Source: Apoda limacodes (lineage: Eukaryota > Arthropoda > Insecta > Lepidoptera > Limacodidae). Taken from it: 64,000 nucleotides of DNA. The translations under genes were made by a program, and so were the position numbers. Under the pieces are notes generated by a model. The model saw nothing but the letters and a program-made list of their open reading frames with translations, had not been told where the DNA came from and searched no databases. Within the stretch, counting starts at the first letter, position 1. Each line of letters begins with the position of its first letter. Below, in pieces: positions 22,146 to 34,350 of the stretch. Location of the stretch: NCBI GenBank assembly GCA_946406115.1, contig OX291553.1:7321001-7385000 (forward strand), given 5' to 3'.

Positions 22146-22547
22146 GGTGAACATTTATTTTTTAATTACTGTGGGATAAACGTAGAGTAAATGTATTTTT
22201 AAATTTATTATATCTTCTTAATGGAATATTCGATTTTAATAATACAAAAAGTTATCTACATGTATTGCAACAGTCTTGAATACGAAATTATTTATTTGGA
22301 TAAGGATTAATACAAAGATATGGATAACATGGTCTGATGTTGGTCGTCATACCTATCAACATTAAAAATGTAGAAAAATAGTTATACTGGCATAACTACA
22401 ATAGTCGGACATATGGTATTACGAAGTTTTTCGTAGATATTTATATGTTTTTAAATATTGGAAAACTTTTTTTGTTCTATCATTAATAGTTACCGCAGCG
22501 CATGCGATGAAAACTAATTTTTTACACTTATGTTATTTAGGGGTAAT

Positions 22548-22652
22548 GTAGCATTGTAATGGTGAAAGAATTTTTGAAATCGGTCTAATAGTTTTTGAGT
22601 TTATTCGTTATAAATATACAAATCTTTCCTCTTTATACTATTAGTGTAGATT
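22548..22652. repeat. LINE/SINE-type 3' tail repeat
   Basis: Text such as 'gaaatcggtctaatagtttt' and 'aaatctttcctctttatact attagtgtagat' is the standard tail of RTE-related short repeats in moths. Short and non-coding. Confidence 0.5.
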
Positions 22653-22660
22653 TTTCTATA

Positions 22661-22693
22661 AAGAGAATACGATTCGCGGCGTCTCGCAGCGTG
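22661..22693 (+). repeat. Left copy of inverted repeat pair
   Basis: 33 bp beginning 'aagagaatacgattcgcggc' recur inverted at 24766-24799 with one mismatch. Similarity continues weakly inward on both sides (acgaattt...acatg). The pair brackets the degenerate LINE at 22915-24700. Confidence 0.8.
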
Positions 22694-22914
22694 TTTCAAA
22701 CAAACGAATTTTCTACATGATTTTGGCATTTACTAACCAAATACTTTGAAAGTAGCCGCGATTTCAAGATACTTATTTAGTTCTGTGGTTTTCTAAAATA
22801 GGTTTTTATTTACTTTTAATCTTTTGTTTCATTCAAAGGATAATGTTTCACCAGTTCTTTTATATAACACTGCTAAGGCTATTTGTATACCGTTATGTAG
22901 CATAAATGCTTATC

Positions 22915-24700
22915 CCTAGGCGACTTTCCCAGCATCTAGAAAAGCTGCAAACGTTATTCCAATACACAAGAGTGGCTCAAAAATACAGGTAAAACATTAT
23001 CGTCCCATCACGTTGGCGAAGGTCTTCGAAAGAATTGAATATAAATATCATATCATTTGCATAATAATATATGGAGAGAAAAGATATTGTTCGAATTACA
23101 AACCTTTTAAAAAACATGTGTAATTATGAGGGTAATTAATAGCAACATAAAAAGCTTACTTAAAATTACAAAAAGTTTTATTAAAGTGGGAAAATAAAAC
23201 ACTACTTGTCATTACAGTGAAGGCGAATTGACGTTTACAAACACCTTTCTAAATTAGTGAAGTTTACTTATAACTAACATCATATCGTACCACTACGAAT
23301 CATGGTTTACGTCACGCGTCCTACATCGCGCTTTTGAAGTTTCTTCGGTATTCCGCATATATACAAACCGAATTGAAAGTAATGTGGACCAAGGCGTTCT
23401 CCAGGCATTAACTATCACCGGGCGAGGAATTCCCAGTTACCGCCGCTTTACAGTTGGTGATCATGAGCTGAACAAATTTGACGCAACTTCCACCGCAGCC
23501 CTTCATTTACGAAGTATACACGAACCAGTTGTCAACCGTCTATTCCAAGAGGTTCATCAGGACCTATCGGTGTAATTAACGCTTATTGTAAGCGTGTTAA
23601 CGTTATTTCATTCCAATAATTTTATTTTTACTTGTTTTTAGTAAACAACACTGTTTTTCCACCAAGACTAGTTTTATTCCTGTTAGTAAATACAATAAGT
23701 AAAACTCATTGGTAACCGTCAGTGTAATTATCTTATCCTCGGAATTACTAATATTTTAGTGATTTTTAGTATTATTTACTTATGGCTACTCAAGATTATT
23801 CTTTGTGCAGCATACCGCAGCAACACGGTTTTGTGCAACAACGTTCAACAGTCACCAGTCTCCTAGAGTACCGATGGTAACAAACAGGTAGACAGTGTAT
23901 ACACTGACGTTCCAAAGGTACTTTGACAGTGTGGATCACAAATTTTTTCTTGACAAAATCGTATATAACGGCATTCGTCGAAACTTATGGCGCTGGTTCA
24001 AACCTTACGTTACAAACCGTACCTAAAAAGTAGTAGTTAATGGTTACGAGTCTGAGATCGAAGTAACTACGTCTAGTGTACCTGCAGAATCTTGTTAGGA
24101 CCGATGCTTCAAATTCTGCAAATTTCTTCTATACGCTGACGACCTTAAATTATACTATACCATAGAATCTAATGAAGACATTTATAACAACCTAGACGAC
24201 TTGAACCTTTTGTCCGATTACAGCGGTATAAACCAAATATACCTAAGCAATGCAAAACATTAACGTTCACAAAAAAAACGAAACATTCTTAGACACTCAT
24301 ATATATTATGTGGCACACAACTAGCACAGGTCAACTTTATTAAAGATCTTGGGATCGCGCTTGATAATAAGTTATACTTTGACTATCATATCGAAAACAT
24401 AATAAACAAGGCCTTTAAAATGTACGGTTTTGTCAAACGCGCAACGTTTGAATTTACCAAAGCATTCACATTCATATACCTCTTTAATTTATTGATTCGA
24501 CCATAAATTGAATACGCCGTAACTATATAGCATCCGTATTACAGTAAATACGTTGACAACCGTTTTACCGTTCTGTTAACTTGAGATGTCAAAATAACAC
24601 GTTGCCATACCCTCAGCTCCTAAAAAAAATATGATTTGCTAAGCTTGAAATCCAGAAGGACTTTTTAGATGCTATGATTTTGTTTAACATATGCCATAGC
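22915..24700 (+). pseudogene. Second LINE type, reverse transcriptase, heavily degenerate
   Basis: RT pieces in order: AANVIPIHKSGSK with HYRPITLAKVFERI (22935-23035), FDSVDHKFFLDKI and RRNLWRWFKPYVTNR (23920-24025), LLYADDLKLYY (24125-24160, catalytic YADD intact), VNFIKDLGIALDNKLYFDYH (24333-24390) and NKAFKMYGFVKRATFE (24400-24450). Stops interrupt most segments. It differs from the LINE at 43-46 kb, whose box is YADDST. Jockey-superfamily by its layout. An unrelated GC-richer insert appears to lie in it (23370-23580). Confidence 0.82.
23370..23580 (+). other. Open segment of unknown origin inside the LINE pseudogene
   Basis: A 60-codon open stretch (GRGIPSYRRFTVGDHELNKF, HLRSIHEPVVNRLFQEVHQD) has more balanced base composition than its surroundings and does not look like reverse transcriptase. 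It ends in TAA at 23573-23575. It may be a fragment of another mobile element's protein or chance. I do not recognise it. Confidence 0.3.
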
Positions 24701-24765
24701 AAGTACAATTTGAAGTGTTTGATTTGTAAGAGTCAAAAACATGTGGGAAATTCGTTTTTATGTAG

Positions 24766-24799
24766 CACGCTGCGAGGCGCCGCGAATCGTATTCTCTTA
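24766..24799 (-). repeat. Right copy of inverted repeat pair
   Basis: Inverted partner of 22661-22693 ('cacgctgcgaggcgccgcga', then 'atcgtattctctta'). Confidence 0.8.
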
Positions 24800-24807
24800 G
24801 TAATTAA

Positions 24808-25096
24808 TACCATTATGACGCCTAGTAATTTAAAAATTTTGTATGGAATTTAACGTTTAAACCGTTTCATTACAAGCAAATTTGCACAAATGCTGAAACA
24901 ATGGTCACTTCCAGATTTTTTATTGCTTTAAATACAATAAATGAAAATCATTCAGTAAGGTAATGCACTAGACAAAAGCAATTTCTATATAGCATCTATT
25001 TTTTTAATCCTTTAGATGCTATATAGAAATTTTTAATCCTTTAGAAGCTATATAGTTTAGACAAAAAATTTGCACAAAAAACGGCGTATTTACGCG
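24808..25096. repeat. Repeat family C, copy 3, with internal duplication
   Basis: Same text as 20340-20690 ('gtcacttccagattttttat', 'taatgcactagacaaaagca', 'aacggcgtatttacgcg'). A segment 'aatcctttagatgctatata' is present twice (about 25008 and 25036), a local duplication not seen in the other copies. Confidence 0.8.
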
Positions 25097-26485
25097 TCCT
25101 TCTTCCTCCCTGGATTTCGGCATAAGAAATACCATTTTTTTATATATGATAGATATACACTGTTACTATGTCTGCATATTTTGGTTGTTTAAATGACATT
25201 CGCATAAATAAAAGCTCTGCAAAATACCAAAAATTGTCTCTTTTTTATGACATTTTCAGACGTGTACAATATGTAAACTAAATTTTAGGAAAACAAAAAA
25301 TACGAACATGAATAATTCATTAATTTCCATTATAAGTAATTTCAATACAATTCGGTTGAGATTTTGATAATAAAATTGTGACTAGGTATAATTTGCCCGA
25401 GGCGCAGTTGTCCCTATCGCACATCGGTACCTTGGCCCGGATCTTAGCGCGACAGCAATTGAATTTTTCCATTTGCATCGCTGGTTGCGAGGGACAACTG
25501 AATGGACAGACAGAGTATAAAGCACTCATTTAAGATTATTTCTGTACTAAATGTGACGTTTTCAACACTACAGTTGGCTATCAATTAAAGCAAAAAACAA
25601 CTGTGAATAAAAGTTGTTTATATATATTTATATATACTACAACTTACCATAAGTATAGAAAATGAATATATTTTACGACGGAACTTTACTAACCAAATCA
25701 TTCAAATTCCACATAATGGCAACTTAAATAAATAAATTAATGGAAAATCATGACGTCAAACCACGTCCTTAAAAAAAAAAATCATTCAAATCTTATACAA
25801 TTCTAATTTTTAAATTCTATAATAGGTATACCGCTATTTAACTTGTTTGAACTATTTAATATTTTTTTTACTGATAGTAAAACTTTATCACCTGCCACGG
25901 CTCGTATGATAATTTCCGACTGCGCAGTTAGCACAAAAACGGGGTGGCCGCAGGTCGTAAACATTATGACAATGATTTTTGGGAATAGTTTCTGATCTGT
26001 TTGATTTATCTTAAGACTGGAAAGGTGGTCGCCTTCCTGCGTTCGACAAATAGCTTAATTAATTTTATATATTGTAGCACTTGGTGAAAAATGTAAATTT
26101 TTAACTTTTCTCTACGTACTGAAAAGCTTCGGACACTTTTTGGTGGTTCATTTGTTACAACTTAGGTTTATTTTGTTTGGAGTATAAGATTTTTGTATTA
26201 TTTCTAAATATACCTTATCTTGACTTAGCGTTTTTTTTTGGAAACAGTAACATTGCACTTGAACATCAAGAAATCATTTAATTTAAATCTGACTTAAAAC
26301 ACTTGTAAATAGCTTTAATGCATAATAATTTTTGATTAACAATTTTAATAATACCTAAAGAAAATCTGACTATCAAGATATGAGATTTTTACTTTGATAA
26401 CGTATGAGTTTTTCATTGTGTATTTATTAATTTTTAATCCAAAATAGCTCTTAATAATGTTCTTAATTGTGGTTCAAAGACGGGT

Positions 26486-26566
26486 ACCTAAAAAGTTAGG
26501 CTGTAAATGACCGCTTACCATTAGGCAGACCGCAGGCTTGCTTGACTTCTTAGTAAAAAAAAACAT
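26486..26566 (+). mobile_element. LINE 3' tail fragment, + orientation
   Basis: 'gaccgcttaccattaggcag', 'accgcaggcttgcttg' and an A-run are the reverse complement of the LINE tail 'caaacaagcttacggcccgc...ggtaagcggtc' seen at 43280-43318. Confidence 0.65.
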
Positions 26567-27704
26567 TCATGATAATAACCAATCTCTCAAATGGCACGCG
26601 GCTTTTTTGCGCGCCACACATGAGGAAAACCTACTTTGGCACTAGACATCGAATCCGCTTAAAGCTTTTTATTGCTGATATTTAAAAAATGTAACATTTA
26701 TGGCATAATGTTTTAGCTGTTGATTTCATTCGCTTTCGTGCTGTCTGTTACTGTTTTGTTGGAAAGTCTATTTTCTATCCTGCTGTCAGTTGCCAAATTT
26801 GCGACAAACAGGTAACTACTATATAATATAATACATTTATAATCTAATCATCACTAAACGCACTATATCATCGTAATCGCCACATTTAATAACTTTGGAA
26901 GATTTGCGTAGAACGCCACGAACTCGGTGACCTTCGAATCGCACCCGTGGCATTGATTACTGTTTACGCATACAATACCCATTCAGATGTTACGGTACTC
27001 CACTCTACTTTACGTCTTAGTGCTGAAGAATAAAGTCTAAAATCAAATTAAACTAAGCAATGTCATCGTGAGCTTACTTAATTAGCGCACAGTTGGAATC
27101 GCGTATCTCATTCTTGCGCAGATCCGCGGAATGATAAACGATAGAGACAGATAAAAATGTTTGCACTTGCGTTAGGTGAATGAATTGTAAAGTGCTAACA
27201 CGTGTTAATAAATAAGTGATAATTAACTTTTGTGATTTTCGGTTTAAAATAAAATTTCAATTATTTGATCGCGAATCTTATCAAGACAAAGTTTATCTTA
27301 GCATCTCTCTTATAGAATAACTTTGTCTTCGTCTGTCTGTCCCAACAATATAACAAAATTTATTATATATCTAGAGGTTACTTACTAAAATCAAATTAGG
27401 TATGAAGGTCCTTTAAGGTTAACACACATCCCAACACCTGGTCGATCACCTAGGCCTCCCTTCATATGGCCATATCGTCCACTAACCATTGTTAAGAAAT
27501 GTGTGCGTTTTGTAGTGTGGAGTTTCAAATAAAAAATTCAGAACGGCTGAAGTTGAAAAGGCGCCGATCTGTCTTCTGATGCAGATTCACCTTTTTAGCA
27601 GGAATGCATGCGGCAGCTGGGACTCCTTTAGTCAAAAAGGTCGCAAAGCCCAGCAGGGTTCTGCTTTAAAAAAAAGCTTACTACAAGCTTACAGCTCATA
27701 TCTT

Positions 27705-27795
27705 TATATATATAATTCTTCTGTACGTGTGTATGTCACTGTACTTATATATATAATTCTTCTGTACGTGTGTATGTCACTGTACTTATCCCAAA
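27705..27795. repeat. 41-bp tandem duplication
   Basis: 'ataattcttctgtacgtgtg' plus 'tatgtcactgtactta' occurs at 27712 and again 41 bp later, identical apart from the ends. It belongs to a repeat of the 'ccaaacggctggactgttttgat' type that continues to about 27850. Confidence 0.85.
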
Positions 27796-28639
27796 CGGCT
27801 GGACTGTTTTGATTATTTTTTTTGTTTGTTTCCGGATAGTCACAATTAGACCCGGTAAATTATGCTGCAGTCAGGTTCTAGGAATTTCTTTTATTTTTAA
27901 TCAAAAAAAATTGTGCGTTACCTTTTAACACCATGCGTTACTTATATTTTAATTTTGTTTCTGAAACTACAATAAAGTTATTTAATATTATTATATAAAT
28001 CATTAATCTAGCATGCAAGTTTCATCATACATTTTTCATCAACGATTCGGTAATAAAATCCATACTCTCCCTGAAAGAAAAATACGAGTTTTAGTAGAGC
28101 TGAAATAAATTCATATATTAAAGATTTATCCTAATAAGAGAAATAACATGAATTAGGATAAATCTTGAATGTAAAAGTAAAACGTTCCAACCACTTCACT
28201 GGTAAATGACTCTCTGTATGTTATTCTTTAAAAATGAAATTAAATCTAATTTTACAAAAATACCGTGATTCCGGTATTGGGAATAAGTCATTCCACATGT
28301 CGAAAAATCAGTAAAACCCCTTTTTTTAAAAAAAAAACTCGACTTTTTAAATAGGAATCGTAAACGCCAACGCTCGCCTACGTTATTTGTATTCCATTTT
28401 GATTCATATGTATTAAAGTTCCGATAAAAAAATTCAGAACATGAAATCATACATCAAAACAGTAGTAAAAAGTAAATACATATTCTTAAAATTGACGTCA
28501 ATGTCTGTTTATTTATTCATGCTTTATTTGATGCATACACATACAGGTAGATTTAATTCTGTTTTTCTACATGACTTAATAAACGTACTATGTTAATGAG
28601 CCTACGTTACAGTGTATTTAAAATTATAATTATAATAAA

Positions 28640-28862
28640 ATAGATATTTTTGGACGTTACACACAGCTCCGTCTGGCCCCAAAGAAGGCAAAGCTTGTGT
28701 TATGGATACCAGACAACGAATATAAATACATATATATAACTGTTTTTTTTTTTTTTTTGTAAAAAACATATGCATAAATACACCCAGACTTAAGACAAAC
28801 ACAAATCATCACATAAATGTTTGTCCAGCGCGGGAAATGAAACTACCCACACTACCAAATAG
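28640..28862 (-). mobile_element. tRNA-derived SINE-like element, minus strand
   Basis: 'aaggcaaagcttgtgttatg', 'gataccagacaacg', 'aatataaatacatat', a poly-T interruption, 'gacaaacacaaatcatcaca' and 'ccagcgcgggaaatgaaac' follow in order as at 56395-56690. The tRNA-like head is at the right, degenerate. Confidence 0.6.
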
Positions 28863-30530
28863 GTTGCGAGGGAGTCTATATAAATAACTGTTAGTTGTCA
28901 ATTAAAACCCATCTAAATTCAGATATTTTATATAATTACTTACCTATCATTTAAAAAAAATATAAAATTTAATTTACAGTTATATTATCTAACATAAATA
29001 GAAAAAATCTATTTTACGTTAAGATGGTGCAGGGAAACAAACTTCAAAGCTTTTACATTAATAATATTAGTACGATTAGCTTTTCATAAGACCAATAATA
29101 TTCAGACTGACTGTATATCCTGAAAAGAAACGGATAAGAATATTTCCCATAAAAAGATTTTATTTTTTTCACTCTTGATTCTTGACTCTTGATTCATGAC
29201 TCCCACGATTTGATTCACTCTTGTTACAGATGTATAAAGTATTTTAAGTCTTCCTAACATTCCATATACTTACAATATTATTTTTAAGGTTTAGATTTAC
29301 ATTACTTTAGTTACTTTATGAAATAGAGAAGTATAAACATAATTAATAATTAAATAATTAATTAAAAAATAAATATCTTCTATTTTCATTTCATAACTTT
29401 TTAGTTTGAAGTTACCAGATTTTGAAAGTATTTTCACTAAACAGGTTACCTATTGTTTGCGAGCAGATGTATTATGTAAAACAGAAGCGAATTTGTGAAG
29501 AAAAATTCTTATTACGTACCACGTACGTACGTACGCTTGAATGGCAAATGAATACAACCGTTACTCGACACCGTTAGCACACCTTTGCAAAAATTTCTAC
29601 GCAGATTCTTCTGGTAGGGTCACCAGGGTTTTGTGATCATTGTGAACAAACATCGAAACGTACCTTATTTAGTAACATCTAATTTTCCAAAATTTTTCAG
29701 TTTCTTCATGTCGTCGTTTGCTGCTAATAGATTTTTTTTATAATAACCTATAACTGACGGAAGACTTCGTTGTATCAAGATTAGAGTAAAGAAGAGTTAT
29801 GTCATGTCAGATCTGATGGCGATCGTTTTTATACCTGCTGAAATTTTTGAAAATTCTGATGTTTGAAGTTATTGTTGATTTCTATCACTATAAGCATAAA
29901 ATACATGACTATAAATAACACCATCTGTTAAAATACTATTATTATATTGAAATAATATTTTAACCTGAAACTTACATAACGCAGTTTTTCCTTAGTAAAT
30001 TCGTCATAAAATTAAGTCCTTATAATTCTTTGCTATTATAATCCATTTCACATAACATGGTGCATGTTGAACAAGAGTTTATCCTGAATTACAGCCCCTG
30101 AGACCACAATGAATAGTTTAAATATGTGGTTCTGATGATAGGAACTATATCTTTTTTATCATATATATCATATAATAATATTATTCTAGCAAGATTGTTA
30201 TCGAACACGTGAACGCGATAGAAGCAGGCAACCTCGCTATGTGTTAATAATGCTGCAGAATTCCTACCAGTTTTTTGTTAGTTATGGTGACCCTACTTGC
30301 AAACGTGTAATGTATACGTTAATCCAAACATTTAGATTTATCTCATAATCTAGCATTCCAAGGACAACGACACAAGGTATAGTTATTCTTTTTAGCAAAT
30401 GTAAATACAGTAACTATGTCCGGAAAAAACTTATTGAAAATCTATGGGAATCTATTCAGTACGAATATATAAAAAAAAAATATTATGACTGTACGTTGTG
30501 ATTGTTACGTCTATTTATAGGAAAAATATA

Positions 30531-30712
30531 CTTATACATATATTAAAGGTTACTGTTAAAACATAGATACTTATACATATATTAAAGGTTACTGTTAAAA
30601 CATAGATACTTATACATATATTGAAGGTTACTGTTAAAATATGCTTATACATATATTGAAGGTTACTGTTAAAATATACTTAAACATATATTGAAGGTTA
30701 CTGTTAAATAAA
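30531..30712. repeat. Minisatellite, five units of 39/39/35/35/34 bp
   Basis: The unit 'cttatacatatattRaagg' plus 'ttactgttaaaa' starts at 30531, 30570, 30609, 30644 and 30679. The first three share 'attaaagg' or its spacer 'catagata'; the later ones are 4 bp shorter with 'attgaagg', showing stepwise expansion. Confidence 0.92.
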
Positions 30713-30961
30713 TTGTATTGTTCAATAATGATTTTAACAAAAATACCAATACGCTATAAACTACGTGGTAACAGTATTAGTATGTATCATTTATGAAAAT
30801 AAAGTTTTACGTATATTGTGTTTCGTGTATTATTTAGGTACTTACTTAAAGAAATTTGGGTAGAACTAAGCGCCGCTTTTTATGTGCCTGTCACTTCACA
30901 GCGAAAGTAATTTATTTTAGAAAATAATGTCGATCTCAGTCCTAGTGGTTTTCTATTTAGG

Positions 30962-31035
30962 TAGGTGGTGGCCTAGGGGCTGCGTTATCTCTTTGCGTCC
31001 TGAGAGGCGGAGGTTCGAGCCCGGTGTGTACCAAT
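30962..31035 (+). mobile_element. tRNA-derived SINE head with A and B boxes
   Basis: 'tggcctagggg' (30969-30979) fits the Pol III A box TRGYNNARNNG and 'ggttcgagccc' (31012-31022) fits the B box GGTTCGANNCC, 43 bp apart as in tRNA genes. 'gtgtgtaccaatgggt' follows, as after the head of moth SINEs. It passes directly into LINE coding sequence. Confidence 0.7.
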
Positions 31036-31310
31036 GGGTCTTTTATCCTCAGAGCGGCCACTGGAGCCTCCTGGTACGTCCGCAATGCGGACCTACACAG
31101 GGACTTCGAGCTCACCACGATTCCCCAATATTTCAAAGACCTGGCAGTCGGCTTTTTCAAGCGTACACAAAATCACCCGAATCGACTAATTGTGCAATCC
31201 ACAACGTATCATCCTCCCGACCGACCTCGGCACGGACGTAAAACCATTGGTAGGTTGCCCCGGGACGTACTAACGGCCCTAGATGACGATCTCCCTATCC
31301 GGATAGCAAA
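31036..31310 (+). pseudogene. Jockey-type LINE, RT C-terminal fragment
   Basis: The open frame reads ILRAATGASWYVRNADLHRD, then FELTTIPQYFKDLAVGFFKR, HPNRLIVQ and LPRDVLTALDDD. This pattern (APWYVRNxxLHRDL...HPNPLV) is the C-terminal end of Jockey-type reverse transcriptase proteins. Only the last about 90 residues remain, without catalytic motifs, and the frame closes at TAG 31321. It is unrelated in sequence to the LINE at 43-46 kb. Confidence 0.72.
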
Positions 31311-33684
31311 AAAAATGACATAGGGTATATAATTTGTAAATAAGGAAGAAGGATGATAGTAAAAATCTGGTTCGACGAGTACGAAGTTTGACACAAGTGG
31401 ACTCAATATAAATTGCAAAACAATTACAGCTGTAATTCTGTTAAAGACATCTACGAGGAAACATCTAAAAATATATACCTATAAAATGTTTTAAAAATAT
31501 TTTTAAATGGCTGACATGTCTGTTATTAGAATTATTCACTCAAATGTAACTCAAACCTGTCCAGTGAGCTATAAAATTGAATGTTTTTAGAGGCAATTGA
31601 TAAGCGTTGAACGCAAATGAGGGTTTTGATGTTACACAAAAATATGTAGCCAAACAATGTTTTGTGTACATGTTTTTGTGTAATGTTTTTTCAAACATGA
31701 GCAGGAAACTCGGCTTTAACCTTACATTTTAAGTTGGTTCACCTTGATATCATTCATCTTAAGAAGAAGAGGAAACCCATGCTGATTCTACCCTTAGCAA
31801 AATCGATGATATATTTTTGTGTCATACCTATGCAACAAACTTTCCTGACCCTACTAGCGTTAAAAACTCACACTAGGTACACGGGTCGATAGTTGGTTGC
31901 ACCATACAGTTCTATAAATATTACTATTACTATTATTATATTTAATACTATATAATATTACTGTATCTTAGTTTTTTATATTTTATCGAGTATACAAATT
32001 ACAGTTTGCATTACAGGGGGCCGTTCGGTTTTTAACCCGAAATAATTAATCCCGGGTCAGAGTTGTTCGGAAACTCTAGTAATGCGTCACTGGTGTTAAA
32101 ACCGTTGACACCAACCTCGAGTAATGAAGTCACAAATGTTAAAGTGAGGTTTGTTTGTATAAAATGACATTTGTAACACCGGATTGTTTGGATATTCTGG
32201 GGTTAGCGTAGCTTCACCAGAGTGTTGTAACACCATGCAGTCCAGAAAAGCCCAATGCGACATTATGTATGAGACCATACAACTACGGAGCACCTTAGAC
32301 TATTATTTTAAATCAATAATAAAATAAAAAGATACGATCCACGCTTGAATTCCTTACTTTATTTTCATACAGAAAGAAGTCAAGAGGAAGATAAGGGTGA
32401 CCAGGAAACGTTGCCCTCTAAGTTATTAAATGTAATATACTAAATATCTGTAAAAATGAAGAATATATGTGAGTAGAGCATTAATTATATTAACAAATAT
32501 TTGGCAAGGCTTTCTTAAAGCATATGTTGTAAATTTGTCACCAGTGTGACCTAAATATTTAAATTTAAAAAAATAATTAGAGCAATATTTCATTCGCTGT
32601 CTTTTAGAAAATTCCTCAGTTTTTTTTTAATGTTTCACATTATTTTTATAAGCTTAATTCACTTATATTAATAACGTTTGTAATTTACATCGCCTAATCG
32701 CTGGAAAATTCCAAACGAGACCTTTCTTAATATAATGTAATTGAGGTTATTTTGATTTGCGCCGCGCCGCCATCTTGAATGGAAGATAAGGATGAGACTT
32801 GTATTTGCCGAACAGCGTGAGGGTGATAGCGATAACGGAAATGTACGGGTGTATTAGATACTTTCATTCAATTATTATTATATTCATACATATAGTAGCT
32901 TTTTGCCCGCGGCTTCGGTCGCAAGGAAATTATTATTATGATGTTGTGGGTTCATTTGATTGATCGTTTTTTACGCGCGTTGGTGGCCATAGTGTCAGGT
33001 CTATTATATACTACAGTGTACCTATTTATACTACCTTATCTTTTATACCAATTAGTTAAATGGATCGTCAGTCCAATGTAAGTACTAAACCCTGAACTGC
33101 CGAAACTGCAGTCTGTCTTTTATAGGTATCTAGTTTATCCAGAAAGAGACTGTCCCCAGGGTGCGCAGGCTGTTATTAATGGAATTGCCTCAGCCGGTGT
33201 ACAGCATGATTTAGGGTAAGCGTCTTCTTGGAGAAGGAGGCTTAACCCATAAGTCTACTGCGCGAACCCAGTGCGAATTGCCGTACCTTTGTCGACTGAC
33301 AGAGTTTTCAAGCTTCATATTACATAAGCCATTTTTTTTGTGCCAACCTTAGTCCAACAAGTCCATAAACGAGCCAGCATACTTCTCTATGTTATTCTGA
33401 ATTATTTTGCTGATATTATTTCTAACTGTTTTAAGATAGAAGAATGTAGACTGACACTCAGTATTAGTGTTAGGAACTGACTTTTCTCGTGTCTTCGGCT
33501 TAAAGCTTCCACTATCATTCCCTTTCACACTTTTGCTACAGCAACAAGGTGACGCGGAATGGATATCACGTTATTGTCTCAAGTATTCAATCAGTTTTTA
33601 ATCATTAAAACAAAAAAAATAACAGTCTCATTCCCAAACTCGTGTCCTATAATTCTTCTTATATAGATTATTATTATATTAAGG

Positions 33685-34055
33685 GTGTGTTCGTTTTGGA
33701 ATAAAGAATCATTATTTTCCTTTATTCTGTCACCTGTTATCCGTTCCTTTAGCATTGGTGTCAAAAATATCAAAAATTTAGTAACATCTTTAACAAACTG
33801 TCAAGCGTTCGTTTATAATATTTTTGTTACTTTTGTCACTTTTGTAAAATGAAACTTAAGAGCCATGTCTGGGTTCTGGGTAGCGTGTGAGTTATTATCG
33901 AAGTATGTGTCCGTCAACCCTTCGTTTTGCAATCAATAATTGTGTTAGTAACGTTTTAATGCTACACGAACTATAGGTATCGGCGTCAAAACTGGCGTTA
34001 TCAAAGGTGTGAAAACTATTAAAAGTAGAAACTGTTTATCCCAAAACGAACAAAC
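33685..34055. mobile_element. 370-bp MITE with about 21-bp terminal inverted repeats
   Basis: The left end 'gtgtgttcgttttggaataa' (33685) pairs with the right end 'ttatcccaaaacgaacaaac' (34036-34055), two mismatches. The interior is AT-rich without a frame. No clear target duplication. Probably a non-autonomous DNA transposon. Confidence 0.7.
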
Positions 34056-34350
34056 TCCAAAGGATCTCGGTCGCCATTAAATTGCTCGGTGGTCTTGGAA
34101 CTACTTAATTAGTAACTATTATAATTTATCGATGTAAGGAACGGTTATTTTCGTAGCAAACTACCAATGCCAGCAGCTTCGTATGTTATATTTAAACTTC
34201 TACTTTTCTTGGAAATTTATTTCTGTAACTTTTTGCATACCTGATCTTCTATTTTATAAAATTCGTTTTTTACGTGCTCTTAGTAAAAGTTAAGTTAAAA
34301 TAAGCAATCATTTTTCATTCCTAGGGCTATGAACAGTCGACTTAGACAAT

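Noticed and set aside
25320..25529. Minus-strand 69-codon frame with seven Cys, resembling a small secreted peptide or an exon
   Set aside because: It has no signal peptide or recognisable domain, and part of it repeats inverted within itself ('cagttgtccct' on both sides), which points to non-coding repeat sequence.
26870..27150. Possible conserved regulatory block with a single TGTTTAC
   Set aside because: Only one site and a modest rise in GC; no clear distinction from background.
29514..29536. 'acgtacgtacgtacg' run as a regulatory element
   Set aside because: A short simple repeat; nothing else supports function.
30962..31035. Functional tRNA gene
   Set aside because: A and B boxes are present, but I could not form a convincing acceptor stem or anticodon arm, and the downstream text follows the SINE pattern.
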